Shown in pieces: positions 12,159-23,800 of a DNA stretch of 64,000 bases. The notes beneath the pieces were generated by a model. It saw only the letters and a list, made by a program, of their open reading frames with translations. It made no database searches and was not told where the DNA came from. The number at the start of each line of letters is the position of its first letter. Positions within the stretch are counted from its first letter, which is position 1. The stretch comes from Delphinus delphis (lineage: Eukaryota > Chordata > Mammalia > Artiodactyla > Delphinidae). The stretch lies in contig NC_082689.1 of NCBI RefSeq assembly GCF_949987515.2, forward strand, positions 100,850,957 to 100,914,956, written 5' to 3'. A program made the translations under genes and the position numbers.

Positions 12159-12358
12159 TTTTTTTTTTTTCCTGGCCAGGCCAGGTCTTTATCTGAATTT
12201 GGGCATGATACAGATGAAGAGGATTATGCCAATGAAGATGAAGCAGATGATAATAAAAGCACGGCCCCGAGCAGCCAGTTGACTGACTTGTGTGTGTGCT
12301 GCTTCAGTAGCCCAGATTCTGTCTTCAGCTTCTCCAGGTTCTGGTCGGCCATCTTGAG
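12159..12358 (-). pseudogene. Processed pseudogene of a small single-pass membrane protein; parent not identified
   Basis: Read on the minus strand, this is a compact mRNA copy. A short 5' UTR is followed by a start codon in good context (AAG ATG G, complement of 12,350-12,352), a coding stretch of 164 bases and a stop (complement of 12,189-12,191). A further 18 or so bases lead to a 12-base A tail (the T run at 12,159-12,170). The frame opens [10 protein letters not shown], then shifts by one base near codon 10. In the second frame it continues through a segment containing [13 protein letters not shown], then a hydrophobic run with [16 protein letters not shown], and ends MPKFR at the stop. 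The inferred parent is about 53-54 residues with one C-terminal membrane segment. There is no intron and it lies inside an AT repeat, so any target duplication is masked. I do not recognise the parent gene. The indel implies it is not functional. Confidence 0.8.
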
Positions 12359-12368
12359 TGATGGATGT

Positions 12369-12422
12369 TATATATATATGGATATATACATATATATAAT
12401 ACTTTTTGGTGCAAGTGTGTGT

Positions 12423-12455
<33 letters not shown>
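12369..12455. repeat. (TA)n tract followed by (TG)n microsatellite
   Basis: TA-rich 12,369-12,400, then a (TG) tract at 12,415-12,455 with one TA interruption. It is the right-hand continuation of the AT repeat split by the retrocopy. Confidence 0.93.
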
Positions 12456-14744
12456 GTTTCCAATAGGTTAACATGAAATCTGTTTCTTAAGATGTATTTT
12501 CCTACAAGATCTTATGTTTTTCAAAATGATTTTTCCTACCCTGGACAGTTTTATTTGCTTCAACAACTTGGCTTTGCAGTGATTACTTATGCATATTTTG
12601 TACCATATTTTCCAGTTGTCATCATTATAATATAGACAATACATTTTTTTAGAAAAAAATCTGGCCCCAAGACATTATATTCACAAGAGAGTTCCAAAGT
12701 TCCTGCCAAGGCATATTTTCTTTCCCTAATATGATACATTTCATACCTTCATATTAATCATGCCTAAAAATCAACATTCAGTCTCCATTATTTTTGCACA
12801 AATATTCCAAATACATTTATATTTAAATGTCTCACAGCTAATTCCTCTTTCCTAGAAGTTCTGTTTGGCTCTGTAGGACTTGGATGTTTAAACAGCCTCA
12901 CTGTTACGCCATTGCTACCCAATAATTCCCCACTAAGAGGCTAGTATTTGATTCAGTTTTCAAACAGTTCCATATTAGTGGGACTAGAGAAAGAGATGTA
13001 AATGCCTTAGAAAACAGAAATACTTAAAAAAATACAAATAAGCAACTCTGTTCAGAGGGTATATTTCTGTTCATTAATTGAATTAATTAATTAGTTAATT
13101 CAATATTCAATTACTGAAAATAACTTAATTATCCTGAAGCTACTATGGCCAGGATAATGAGCTAATGATTTGATGTGTGGGTAGGGGGGATATAAAAATG
13201 AGTGTGTTTGTGATATCAAGGAAAGTTTAAGCTATTCATAAAGACAAGCTATACATAAATAACTACAGTACAAGAAAGAAACTAATAAGTACCATGAGAA
13301 TGGACGGAAGTATTTTGTACCCAGATGAGAGAGAACATACTCAACTGTCATGACTGGAGAAGATTTCCTGCCATAAGTGACATATTAGAAAGAGATAAAA
13401 GAGGAATAAGATTTAAACAGAGAGTGCCACAGCTAATATGAATAAGAACAAGAGTTCAGATTTGGAAAAGCCCACATTGCACGTGGAGAATAATGCCCAC
13501 AGTGAGGAGGGCAGAGGGTCCCTGCAGTAGGGTAGTAAACAATTTTGTGAAGGGCCCAGGAGTTAGTCCTTGGTTGAGGTAGACCATTCGCAAAATTTGA
13601 GCAGAGAAATCACCTTACAAAACAGTGTTCTTGGAGGGGCACATACTGTCTGATTATGGGGAAAAGATGGGTGGCAGAGCCTTCTAGGGTAAGGCAAACC
13701 CTGTGAAGGATGCAAAATGTATTATGAAAAGCAATCAACAAAGTGTTTGCCATGAAAGAGCGGGAAAAATCAAATGCCCACTCTGAGAGGCTGGTGAAAT
13801 CCTTAAAAGGGGAATGAGAGGCTGAGGGAAGAGCTACTATGTGAGGAAAGACAATCTAATGATGAAGTACAGACTGAGTGCAGGTGTGCATCTGTTCCAT
13901 GGACCAGAAAAATGACGATTAGAGCACCAGAGTTATCTGGGTCATTCCAGATGCAAGTCTTTATTTATTTAAGCATAATATTTTGTAGGTAAATATTCAC
14001 TAACGTTGAAGCAATTCTTGAAGATTAAGAGGGCTGTCCAGAAGAAGTATGATAAATAAAAAATTACGGGACATCCAGGGGCACAAATCCCATCTGTGCT
14101 CTGGCTGGTTATGTGCATAAAAGCAAAATGGGGCAAAGAAACGGAATGTATTAAAAATCAGAATGGGTTTCAATTCTTTTAAAGTTCACGCTAATTTCCT
14201 TATACTTTACTTGCATCTAGTCCTGGGATCCTGCAGATTTTTGGTGAATATTCATCAACATGTGATGTTCTGTCACATAGCATTGAGATCAAGATTGAGA
14301 ACACAGAGACAGCTGAACATGGTAAAGATGAAATACTCAAGGGATCAGATAAGTATCAGAGATAAAGCAAGTCATGGAAAAGATTCAAGGAGGTAAGCCA
14401 TAGTTAGAGAGGAAGATGTGCAAGGATCAGAGGAAGAAGTGGTCCAGAATTCATCTGAGAACAAAATTCTGAGGTTCACAGATTCTGGAGTACAGAGGAA
14501 AGGTGAGGTGTTCAAAGACCAGGGAAAGAGGTATGTACCAAAGGGCAGAGCAAACCAGCAAGAGACACCTGAAATGAGGCAGTAACTTAATGCCCAGGCA
14601 ATGTCTGGCTGGTATGAATTTTACATGCATAAAGTAATAACTGAAATGTCACCGTAGGGTTTAATTTATTTGCTCAGGTTTTATTTTCTTATTGTTTTGT
14701 AGCAGCTGTTAAAAATTCTTACAGAATCTCTGTATTCCATTGAC
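12456..14744. other. No gene recognised; probable old repeat debris
   Basis: No exon evidence. At 13,073-13,110 an AATTAATTAATT-rich stretch forms an imperfect palindrome. The part at about 13,300-13,850 is purine-rich and may be a very old interspersed repeat that I cannot classify. Confidence 0.45.
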
Positions 14745-15120
14745 ACTAAACTTTGGCTACTTATTTGAATGCCCTGAAGAGCCTTAAAATGTACTGATGA
14801 CTGGGCCCCTTCCCTAAGGTTCCAGTTTAACTCTCCTGGGTGTAGTCTGGGCATCTGGAGTTTTGGAAACTCCTCAGCAGATTCCACTAGCTTCAGTGGA
14901 GAGCTCCTGCATATGTAAAACTGACCGCAGCTGTGCTGCTCACAGGGGAGGAGAGTAGAACTCTGTGGCCACTGCTTATCTCCTCCCAAATCCAATCTAG
15001 CTTGTGAAGCAGAGTCCCTGGGGGATGTTTAAAAATACAGAAGCCTGGTCCCACTCTAAATCTATTGATTATGAATCTGAGTGTTGAAGGTAGGGCAGAG
15101 CATGAATGATTCTGATACAC
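14745..15120 (-). mobile_element. MER5-like hAT fragments (two adjoining pieces)
   Basis: Two segments, about 14,780-14,900 and 14,995-15,120, carry the MER5 type of wording (CTGGGCCCC with TTCCAGTTTAACTC; CCTGGTCCCACTC with AATGATTCTGATAC). Relative order and boundaries are uncertain because both are strongly diverged, and the strand is tentative. Confidence 0.5.
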
Positions 15121-15349
15121 AAATCCTGTTTAAAATCCTCTGCCATACCTCGCCTTAAACCATTCTTACTTTTTAAATTTAGAAAACATCTATTTAAAAC
15201 TTTTATTTAAAAGGACACTTTACATCACATTCTTAAATGGAAATCAAAATCACTTGTCATACGTGATAAAAACTAATGTAAATAAAACAATATTATTGAA
15301 TTATACTGGAAACCGTTGCCTGTGAAAACTTTGAGCCCTGCACTTGTTT

Positions 15350-15895
15350 TTTGTTTTTTTTTAATTGAAGTGTAGTTGACTTACAATGTTGTGTTTGTTT
15401 CAGGTATACAGCAAAGTGATTCAGATATATATCTATAGATATACAGATATATATGTTTTTTTTCAGATTCTTTTCCATTACAGGTTATTGCCAGACATTG
15501 AATATAGTTCCCTGTGCTATACAGTAGATTCTTGTTGTTTCTTTTATTTATTTATTTATTTATTTGCAGTAGGCGGGCCTCTCACTGTTGTGACCTCTCC
15601 CGTTGCGGAGCACAGGCTCCGGACGCGCAGGCTCAGCGGCCATGGCTCACGGGCCCAGCCGCTCCGCGGCACGTGGGATCTTCCCGGACCGGGGCACGAA
15701 CCCGTGTCTCCTGCATCGGCAGGCGGACTCTCAACCACTGCGCCACCAGAGAAGCCCTTGTTGTTTATTTTATATACAGTACTGTGTATCTGTTAATCCC
15801 AAACTCCTAATTTATCCCTCACCCCTTCTCCTTTGGTAACCATAAGTTTGTTTCCTATATCTGTGAGTCTATTTCTGTTTTAAAACATACTTTTT
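15350..15895 (-). mobile_element. L1 3' UTR fragment, split by a CHR SINE
   Basis: The left part (15,350-15,540) and right part (15,767-15,895) join into the antisense L1 3' UTR also seen at 28.3 kb. Shared features are TTAATTGAAGT, the AGCAAAGTGATTCAG block, TTCCCTGTGCTATACAG, AATCCCAAACTCC and CTTTGGTAACCA. The SINE at 15,541-15,756 was inserted into it later. Confidence 0.9.
15541..15756 (-). mobile_element. CHR SINE, full length
   Basis: A (TTTA)n-type tail at the left and the GAAGCCC head at the right give minus orientation. The target duplication CTTGTTGTTT lies at 15,531-15,540 and 15,757-15,766 inside the L1 fragment. One substitution changes the usual CAGGGAAGCCC head to CAGAGAAGCCC. 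Confidence 0.96.
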
Positions 15896-16979
15896 AAACC
15901 ATTGCCACAAATAAAGATTTTGACTTCTGTTGAGTTTCCAAGCTTCTTCTGAAAGATAATACTTTCACCTGCTTAGTTCTGATGATTCAGTGCTATTTGT
16001 TTCTAGCTCTATATTAGATAATAACACTAATTACCATTAATTAAGAGTTATGTGGCAAGATATTTCTAGTCCCTGAAGATACCAGAAGAGTCAAGCCTTG
16101 GTCCTCATCCTTAATGATCCACCACCTAGTGGAGGAAAAACAAGTAAATATTTATGACATAGTGTGTAAGTGCTCTACAAAACCTGGGAGGAGCATGGAG
16201 GATGGGTACAGGTAAGGAGAAGGTCACCAACACTGCTCAAGGAGTCCAGGTGGAAAAGCTTCCTTGATGGGACACATCAGGGGAAAACTCTGGGTGGCTA
16301 GAGACAGAAAAGTAGTGTGTTAGAGAAGTAGGAAAAGAGGCCAATAAGCTAGGAAGTAGAAAACACTTTAACTCATGCAAATTTCAATATTTAATCAAGA
16401 CATAAACTGCTGTCTCTGGGGGCTTCGTGATGCCTCTGTTTCCTCCTCTCCTTTGGAGTTCTGACTAATGGAATATATGCATAGAGCTCTATTAGTTTGA
16501 CACAGGACACGTAAAAGGATTCAAGAAGCAAGTCAGCACCTTTTAGGACCAGCATCTCTGCTTCCTAGTAGAAGAGGACCTAATTAATTTTAATCTCTGG
16601 TCAAACATGATGGCTAATCCTCCCTCTTTGGGAAATGGATTGAAAGTGGGTCACAGGGCCCAGGAGGGGGGCAGTGCAGAGATTTCTCTCTCAGTCCTCC
16701 TGTGACAAAGACCATGAGCTGCTTATTAATATTCATTCTCTCTTTCTTCCTTAGTAGCATAACCAACCCATATTTTGTTCAGACTGACAATGTGTCCAGT
16801 TTAGAAGCAACACTTACCAGTCCTACTTGAGGCATTGATATCTATGGGACAGACTTCTGTCTTGTGTGGTGTTACTGGAGGTTGCTGGGTAGAGCTTGTG
16901 GACATTTTCCCTACAAGAGTGGCATACTCTAAGGATGTACTAACTTTTATAGTTGGCCTTGTTGCTTCCACAAACCTGG
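15896..16979. other. No gene recognised
   Basis: Non-coding sequence. The part from about 16,420 onwards may be a diverged 5' portion of the MLT1-like LTR called next, but I cannot align it by eye. Confidence 0.45.
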
Positions 16980-17235
16980 AACTCAGATGTGATGGCCGCA
17001 GGCACAGAACCATCATAGAAGAACAAATATGAAGGTTAGTAGCCTGAGTCATGCATAGCAACATGAAGTATGATGCCAGTACTGAATAGTTTATCTTGAG
17101 ACTTACCCTTACCAGAGGGAAATATAAATTCCCTAATTTGTTTAAGCCACTTTTTGGGGGGAAGGAGTGGTGGTGTCTCTGTTACTTGTAGGAGAACTAT
17201 AATTCCTAACTGATACTCTTTTCCACAGGAGAAGA
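16980..17235 (+). mobile_element. MLT1-like LTR, 3' portion
   Basis: The block has the order expected of an MLT1 LTR 3' end: a GATGGC-type patch at 16,990, an AAATATAAATTCCC polyadenylation region near 17,122, GTTTAAGCCAC at 17,140, TCTCTGTTACTTG at 17,175 and CCTAACTGATAC at 17,205. Divergence is high and the 5' boundary is not determined. Confidence 0.55.
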
Positions 17236-17409
17236 AATGACAAAAGTAAGTCCCCTTCTCCATCTATAAGGCAAGATTGAAAAGTTTGGTATGAAGGTAC
17301 AAATGCTTTTCTTTCTACTTAAGGATAGCATGTAAAATTTATTGCCTTATAAATTTGTGTGCTACACCAAACTCCAGACCAAACAATAGCTGGAAAAAAC
17401 ACTCTTTAT

Positions 17410-17524
17410 TTTTATGGCCTTGCCCTGCAGCATGCATGACCTTAGTTCCCCAACCAGGGATAGAACCCGTGCCCCCTGCAGTGGAAGTGTGGAGTCTTAA
17501 CCACCAGACCTTCAGGGAAGTCCC
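17410..17524 (-). mobile_element. Short CHR-2-type SINE
   Basis: Antisense tRNA-Glu-derived SINE of the shorter CHR type, with GACCTTAGTTCCCCAACC, GATAGAACCCGTGCCCCC and the CAGGGAAGTCCC head. A 19-bp target duplication, TGGAAAAAACACTCTTTAT, lies at 17,391-17,409 and repeats at 17,525-17,543 with one mismatch. Confidence 0.95.
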
Positions 17525-17543
17525 TGGAAAAAGCACTCTTTAT

Positions 17544-18223
17544 AACCTAAAGGAAGAAATGACATTACAAGATCTTCAAAAATCTGAATTAATTCTCGAA
17601 ACAAGAGAAAAATGTCATTCTTACATAATGCTGATAAGACTAGCTTACCTTTTCATGTTAAGTCAACTCCTAAAATTATTTTGGAGAAAACTTCTTCCAG
17701 GTTTTCTCAATTATTATGTGAACAGTTTGTAAAAGGTTGCCTCAGGCAGTGTTCATGAGAAGATGTGTCAGTCCCTTAAATGGAAGTGACAGCTGCTGGA
17801 TAATGTTGGAGTTCTGGCTTTTGCCCTCTGTCCACTCACTGTGACAAAGTCATGATGAGTCACCTTATTCTATGAGCATAGACGCATCTCTTATGAGGAA
17901 GAATGAGAAAAATACCAACACTATTTCTCTTTTAAAATTGACTGAGCAATTGTAAGAAATCTGCACAATTACCCTCACAAGTTTTTAAGGAGCTGTTCAT
18001 CATTGCGGACATCTCAGGCTTTCTACGGTTCTGGTTTAAAGTGCATGACGATCTTCAAGCTCTAATGATCAACTTTACAATAATGTTTTGCACAATGATT
18101 TAGGGATGCAACATTAGGTACTGAGCTGGCATTACTCAATGGTAACAATATCCCACCATAGGGACCGAATGTTCCAGGAAAACATCAACAAAAAGCAATT
18201 TTTATTAACGAGGAAAAGAAATT
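17544..18223. other. No gene recognised
   Basis: Non-coding sequence without a repeat or exon I can support. Confidence 0.5.
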
Positions 18224-18234
18224 AAAAAGAAGTG

Positions 18235-18370
18235 TTTGGGGGGGCGGGAGGTGGTGATGGGATGAACTAGGAGATTGGGATTGACATGGATACACCAATA
18301 TGTATAAAATGGATAACTAATAAACAGCTGCTATATAAAAAAATAAAATAAAACAAAATTCAAATATAAA
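18235..18370 (+). mobile_element. Very short L1 3'-end insertion
   Basis: About 136 bases of L1 3' end (GATTGGGATTGACAT, ACACCAATATGTATAAAATG, GATAACTAATAA) end in an A-rich tail. They are bounded by the 11-bp target duplication AAAAAGAAGTG at 18,224-18,234 and 18,371-18,381. This is a severely 5'-truncated L1 insertion. The G-rich start (GGGGGGGCGGG near 18,238) may be untemplated sequence or divergent 3' UTR. Confidence 0.85.
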
Positions 18371-18381
18371 AAAAAGAAGTG

Positions 18382-19348
18382 CTGTTTTCCCCATTGCTTC
18401 TTTTAATAAAGAATTATATTTTATAATGTCTCTGATGTTCTGGTATAGCTCTCAGTCCTAAGAATACCTGGGTTTAGAGTTCTTAAATCAAAATAGTGGG
18501 TGCATATAGTGGGTTTGTAGTCCAGCTGTGAGATCCCAACATCAGACTCGACAATTTTCAAAAATGCTTTTGCTAGAAGCAGTTGTGTGAACTTGGGGCG
18601 GCAGCCAAAACCAAATTATTTTTTAATTTAGTGAAAAGTCAGTTTGCATCTCTCTCTATACTTAAGGGATCACATTTTCCAGATTAGTATTGCCTTTAAA
18701 GACGAGAGCAATTAGAATATACTACTGAGCCCATATCCTCACTAAGTCTCCTGAGAAGTAAATTAGAGAATTTCACAACCGCCTCCATGATATTTTGGAT
18801 TAAGATAGAAGTAGACTTAATATTTCTGGTGTTTTAACTGGGAAAACCACTGGATAAATTTTATTACTCATAAACTCAGCATGGCTGGGGACAAGAGGAT
18901 GATTAGGAGTGCCAAGACTGTTTTTCCATACTCTACTCATTTGATAGGGTTATGTGGCCTTAGTTTCATACATGATAACTATTACGAGTATCAACAAAGC
19001 AGAAAACTCCAATCTTGTTCTGCCAGCCCTATTTACTCAAATATCAATTCTCCTCCATCAACAGGCACATTTTTATTTTTACCAAAGCTGAGTACAATGA
19101 AAACTCTTCTCTCCTTTTGCCACTCGCTTTATATACATCTCTTTTCGTCTTATTACGACTGACTTTAGCTGGAGACTGTGCAATGCAGAGCCAGCACCAG
19201 GGATCAGGAAAATGCCAGTGTGTCAGAGATCGGTGGCTTTCACTAAGCCCATTTCCCAGACTCCTTTACAGTTAGACATGTCATACACACCCTTCCCTTT
19301 CCACCAACTTGATGCAGGTGGGTTTGGTAACCTTGGAGGTCATGTTTT
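18382..19348. other. No gene recognised
   Basis: Non-coding sequence. Open frames at 18,881-19,275 overlap on the plus strand without family resemblance. Confidence 0.5.
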
Positions 19349-19362
19349 AAAAGATGATGAAG

Positions 19363-19556
19363 GGCTTCCCTGGTGGCGCAGTGGTTGAGAGTCCACCTGC
19401 CGATGCAGGGGACACGGGTTCGTGCCCCGGTCCGGGAAGATCCCACATGCCGCGGAGCGGCTGGGCCCCCATGGTCACTGAGCCTGCGCATCCGGAGCCT
19501 GTGCTCCGCAACGGGAGAGACCACAACAGTGAGAGGCCCGCGTACCACACACAAAA
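19363..19556 (+). mobile_element. CHR SINE with small internal deletion
   Basis: The full head and tail are present, but about 14 bases (the usual GTGAGCCATGGCCG region) are replaced by CCCATGGTCA at 19,468. The target duplication AAAAGATGATGAAG lies at 19,349-19,362 and 19,557-19,570. Confidence 0.96.
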
Positions 19557-19570
19557 AAAAGATGATGAAG

Positions 19571-20150
19571 ACCTGAGACAGAAGAAAACTGAGTCTCTAA
19601 ATTATCAACTGGAGGAAACCTGCCTGCCAATTAATGTGTCCAAGAAATGAAATGTCATGTTTGAGCCTTGATATTTTGGGAGATTTGATTGTTACACCAG
19701 CTAAAATTACTTTAACTAAGTAAGCAGAAAAAGAATCATTAGTATTCTGTTATCTCAGTGATATCCTCTTCATTTTGAAGGTCTCTTTAGGGAACCTGTC
19801 TTTTCCTTTCTTAGTTATTTATATGAAATCTGCCCCCACCCTTGTCTGTCTATGATCAAGATTTACACACCTCTTCCAATAACCCCAAACTATTTCCTCT
19901 CTCAAAACTGACCTATTCCTACCTCATGTCTTCATGGACTTTTTTTTTTTTTTTGGAAAAATAACTAACCCACTCAAGTGTTTAAATACCTAAATGTGGT
20001 CGAAAACATTGTCCCTCAAGTGCTAACACCTTTACGTTTTTAAAGCTTCAACCCACTAATTCAAATTAATGACTAATATTAGAAACATAAATCAGGGGAC
20101 CAACGTTTGGAAGCCATCCTAGTTTAGGAAGACTTTTGGTCCTTCCAATC
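19571..20150. other. No gene recognised
   Basis: Non-coding sequence with one T homopolymer at about 19,939-19,954. Confidence 0.5.
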
Positions 20151-21600
20151 CACATCTTATAATGTGTTTCCTATACAGTAATGTGCAAGGTGAGCCCTCA
20201 GCCTGGCAATCGGTTGGTGGCCCCAGGTTAGGGATTATATCCTCACCGGATCAATCATATCCTCACCACTGCCATCCTCCCGTTTACTCACCACACCCCC
20301 TGACCAGTCATGAAATATATATTTTCTAGAGATTTTGAAATTGCTATTCTTCCAGTACAACCATGAACTACCAACTTGTTTCCTCCTTCCTCAGATACCC
20401 TGATGACCCATGAAGCAGGAAGCCGGGGTGATTTCATTGAGGGATATGGATGGTTCTTCTGTCAATTTCCCAACTTACAAATCAGTTAGAAAATACTAAC
20501 GCCTACATTAGAATAAACTAAAGTCTGTGACTTCATGGAGATTTACCAAATAACGCCCTGCCCTTAAACTTGTCTTACTAAAGTGTACTTGATTTATTAG
20601 AGAGATATTCAGTTGAGAAAGTCAGGTCCATTAACACAGTAGGTCCAAAGCATTCATGTGCTCTTCTGAAAGTCTGCCCACACAACTGCATACAGAGTGG
20701 CTATCATGTAGGCGATTTGTTCCACATAGACGGCTGTCTGGATAGCGCAGTCTGAACAAAACAGAATCTATAACCCTAGAAATGCCCAATGGCCTCTATT
20801 ACTCTGTGTGAATGCCTATATGGGTCTAAAAACCTGGCAATTGGGTTGTTAAATGGATAACAGCTCAGGCTTCACTCTGTCCTTCTTAGAAAATACTTGG
20901 TCTCTTTCCCAGCAAGCTTGTGAAAGTACAGGGACTGAGAACGCCTGCCAAAAAGCCTCATCTTATCAGGACCCCTAATATCTAATTCATTTGTATATGG
21001 CCCCCCAGTGCATTAGAGCAGATTGCTAAAAATGCCATAAAAAGAGTTATTGTAGGCTTATTGAAGTTCTGATAGGTGATTGATGCCTTAATTAGGCCTG
21101 TTAATAGGCTTCATAGTGGTATGTTGTAATAACTAAACAGTCATGTTGGGATTTAGGGTCACTATATTAGTTTGTTGACTGCCACTAAATGAGGTTTCCT
21201 TTTCATAACCTAATTATAATTTTATAGCTAACTCATAAACTTACCTCCGCTCAAATACTATTTAAAAAGCTCAGAGAGGTGCTTATTTACCAAGCTCTGA
21301 GCCACTAAGCTCTAAGCCGTAAAAATTGAACTGCAGCTATTACAATTCTCAGTCTTGGTAATAACTCCCCTCTAAATAATGCTCTACATTTCATAAAAAA
21401 AAGAAAAGGTAAATTACATTAGACAAAAGAGAAAGTTATAAGTATGCATATAGTAATATAAAATTACATTCATTATTTCTACCAATTAAAAGAGAAAAAT
21501 TGATAAGTGCTTTCAATTCTCAGTGTTACTATGAGGTTAAGCTTAATTCCAATAAGTAGTAAGAGATACCAAAAATATATTTGGTTTCAAAGTCTGTATA
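20151..21600. other. Repeat-poor block; candidate conserved non-coding sequence
   Basis: This is the longest stretch in the window where I recognise no SINE, LINE, LTR or DNA transposon. It has normal base complexity and no long open frame. At about 21,020-21,160 homeodomain-like words cluster (GGTGATTGATG, CCTTAATTAGGCC, TAACTAAACA). This is only suggestive of a regulatory element. Without cross-species alignment the function is unknown. Confidence 0.3.
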
Positions 21601-22840
21601 AGAAAAACAAAATGCTTAATAATTGAAATTTAATATGGGAGAGACTTCTCTCTTTTTTTAACCTATGCTTATTTTATTATCTTATTTAATTCTGTATTTG
21701 ACCTACATAGACTTCAACATTTATTACATTATTAACAAAAAGAAACATTTTCTGCATATAAAAGAAAAGGAGCCTGCTTAAATTCTGATCCATGAATATT
21801 ATACTTAAATATTCTGATTTTATTTTATCTTACTCCTAAAAGATGCTTTCAATGTGACCTTCCATATGTTACATCACTTGTACCAAACAGTATCAGTGGA
21901 CAGGTAGGGATGAGAGACAAGGAAATCCATGCTTATTTGTGTCAAAGGGCAAATCACTTGTAGACCCAGATGCCTTGATTCTGTGCATTAAACTTTTTTG
22001 AAATGAATCCTCATAGTATATTGATGAAGTGAGTGAGCTAAATAGGAAGATATAATTTAAAATGAAGTTTTACAAATATGGTCCCTCTGCTATAACAATG
22101 GAAGTAAGATGAAAATCAGGCCCCACCCAGGGGCCCCTGAGACCTAAGGTCAGTTTGGTAGTGGAATTCCTGGTACTTGTGGAGAACATGGATGCAACTG
22201 GAAGATAGCATTCAATGGTGTGATACAGAGGCCGTGCTAACTTAAAATGGAGGTGCTGAATCCAAACCAGAGAGCTTAGCGGTCCAGAAAAAAGGTGGAG
22301 ATAGAGAGGTGGGTAAGGTAGGTTAGAAATGAAGCAAAGCAAAAACCAAGAGAAAGAAGTTTCAGAGTAAGTGAATGATGGATGAGAAGGCTCATGAAAT
22401 AGTACTCCTAAGTTTACAGTAGAGTTCTACATGCCCCCAACACATGCCTGCAACCAGATGGTACAAGAAGAATCTTCAGACCAGGCTGGTGTTTCAGGAT
22501 TGATGATTAGGATACCTCATAACCAGGATGTGCATAAGAAAGTCCCAAGTTGGCAATTAGAGAGGATAGTCACTTGGTCTGATAATTTGACAAAATATAC
22601 GCTCAGTCTCCGTGTGTAGTACACTATTGTTTGCATACATTATGCTCATTTTTATCAGTGTTTAATTTAAATCTTTCTGGGTCTAGATATTACAAAAATC
22701 TTGTGAACAACCTTGTTTTGGAGAATGACTGCTTAAGAGCTATTCATTTTCAAAATACGATGATTAATTAATGTGTTCGTTCATTCTTCAACAAAGATTT
22801 CTGAGCACTGTGTACCAAGCCTGGTAAAACACACATGATA
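21601..22840. other. No gene recognised
   Basis: AT-rich non-coding DNA. The segment at 22,070-22,330 is less AT-rich and may be an old repeat that I cannot name. Confidence 0.45.
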
Positions 22841-22844
22841 GCGT

Positions 22845-23060
22845 AGTAGAGATGTTGCAATTAAATCCTGAATCCAGCACTTACTTGATGAATGACCTCA
22901 GACAATTCTGAACCATTTGGGACCTTAGTTTCCTCATCTTTAAGATAGGAAGAATATTAACTTCACAGGGTTGAATTGAGTATTTGTTAAAAGAAAAAGA
23001 AAATGAGCTGACTGGAACACAGCCTGGTACAGTGTAAATAATTTGGGGATCATTATTATT
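22845..23060 (+). repeat. MIR SINE
   Basis: Core wording GATGAATGACCTCAGACAA, TTAGTTTCCTCATCTTTAAG, TAACTTCACAGGGTTG and a 3' GGTACAGTGTAAATAATT segment follow the MIR order on the plus strand. Confidence 0.85.
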
Positions 23061-23379
23061 ATGAAAGAAAATAAGCCCTATTTCTTGCCCTCAAAGAAAA
23101 TAGAGTTTAACGTGAAACAAAATAAGTTATACAATAGAGGCACAAAAACGTTTTGGGGAGTGTGATGTACATAAGTGGTAGTAGATGACATACTAGCTGG
23201 TTCAAATTAGTATGAATTCTAACGAATCATTCTCCCTCTCAAGTCAGTCATTGTGATGATAGGCAATGGCCTTGACTTCTATCCCAGCCCAAAGATCTGT
23301 GCCAGTGAAAGCATCAAGAATAACACATTAGAGAGGCAGTGAAGTTTAACTTCTAAACCTGGATTCTGATTCAGGAAGC

Positions 23380-23590
23380 AGATGGTATAGTGGAACGGAC
23401 ATGAACTCAGATATAGATTTCAGTTCTGGTTCTAAAATTATTGCCTGGTCAACCCAGAAACATTTGATAAACTTTCTATACCTTCTTGCTCAACTTTTGC
23501 TGGATATTAGTTATTCCCCACAAGATTTATTAACCTATTAGAGATGGTCAGAAAATGGTAGCTGCTATATCTCATCATTATTTAATATAA
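23380..23590 (+). repeat. Probable MIR SINE, diverged
   Basis: GCAGATGGTATAGTGGAACG followed by a GACTCAGAT-like patch and a CTTTCTATACCTTCTTGCTC segment resembles a MIR 5' half. The core is poorly preserved. Confidence 0.5.
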
Positions 23591-23800
23591 AAATATACAT
23601 GACAAATATGAAATTTAAACATTTCATTTCTTTGTTTATAGCCTTCAATATGTTCTGAAGGCCTTTAAGACAAAATCTCAATCCCTAAGCATAGTCTTTA
23701 ACACCCCTTCTAGACCTCATCTCTCCTCATCTGCAGACTACTTTTATCACTCCCCGCCCCCCACCACCACCCCGAGCCCTTGCCCCATATTCTGCCATTT

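Noticed and set aside
16801..17064. Possible exon pair suggested by AG/GT words near 16.8-17.2 kb
   Set aside because: The right part is an MLT1-like LTR and the frames on both strands are of equal quality, so there is no support for an exon.
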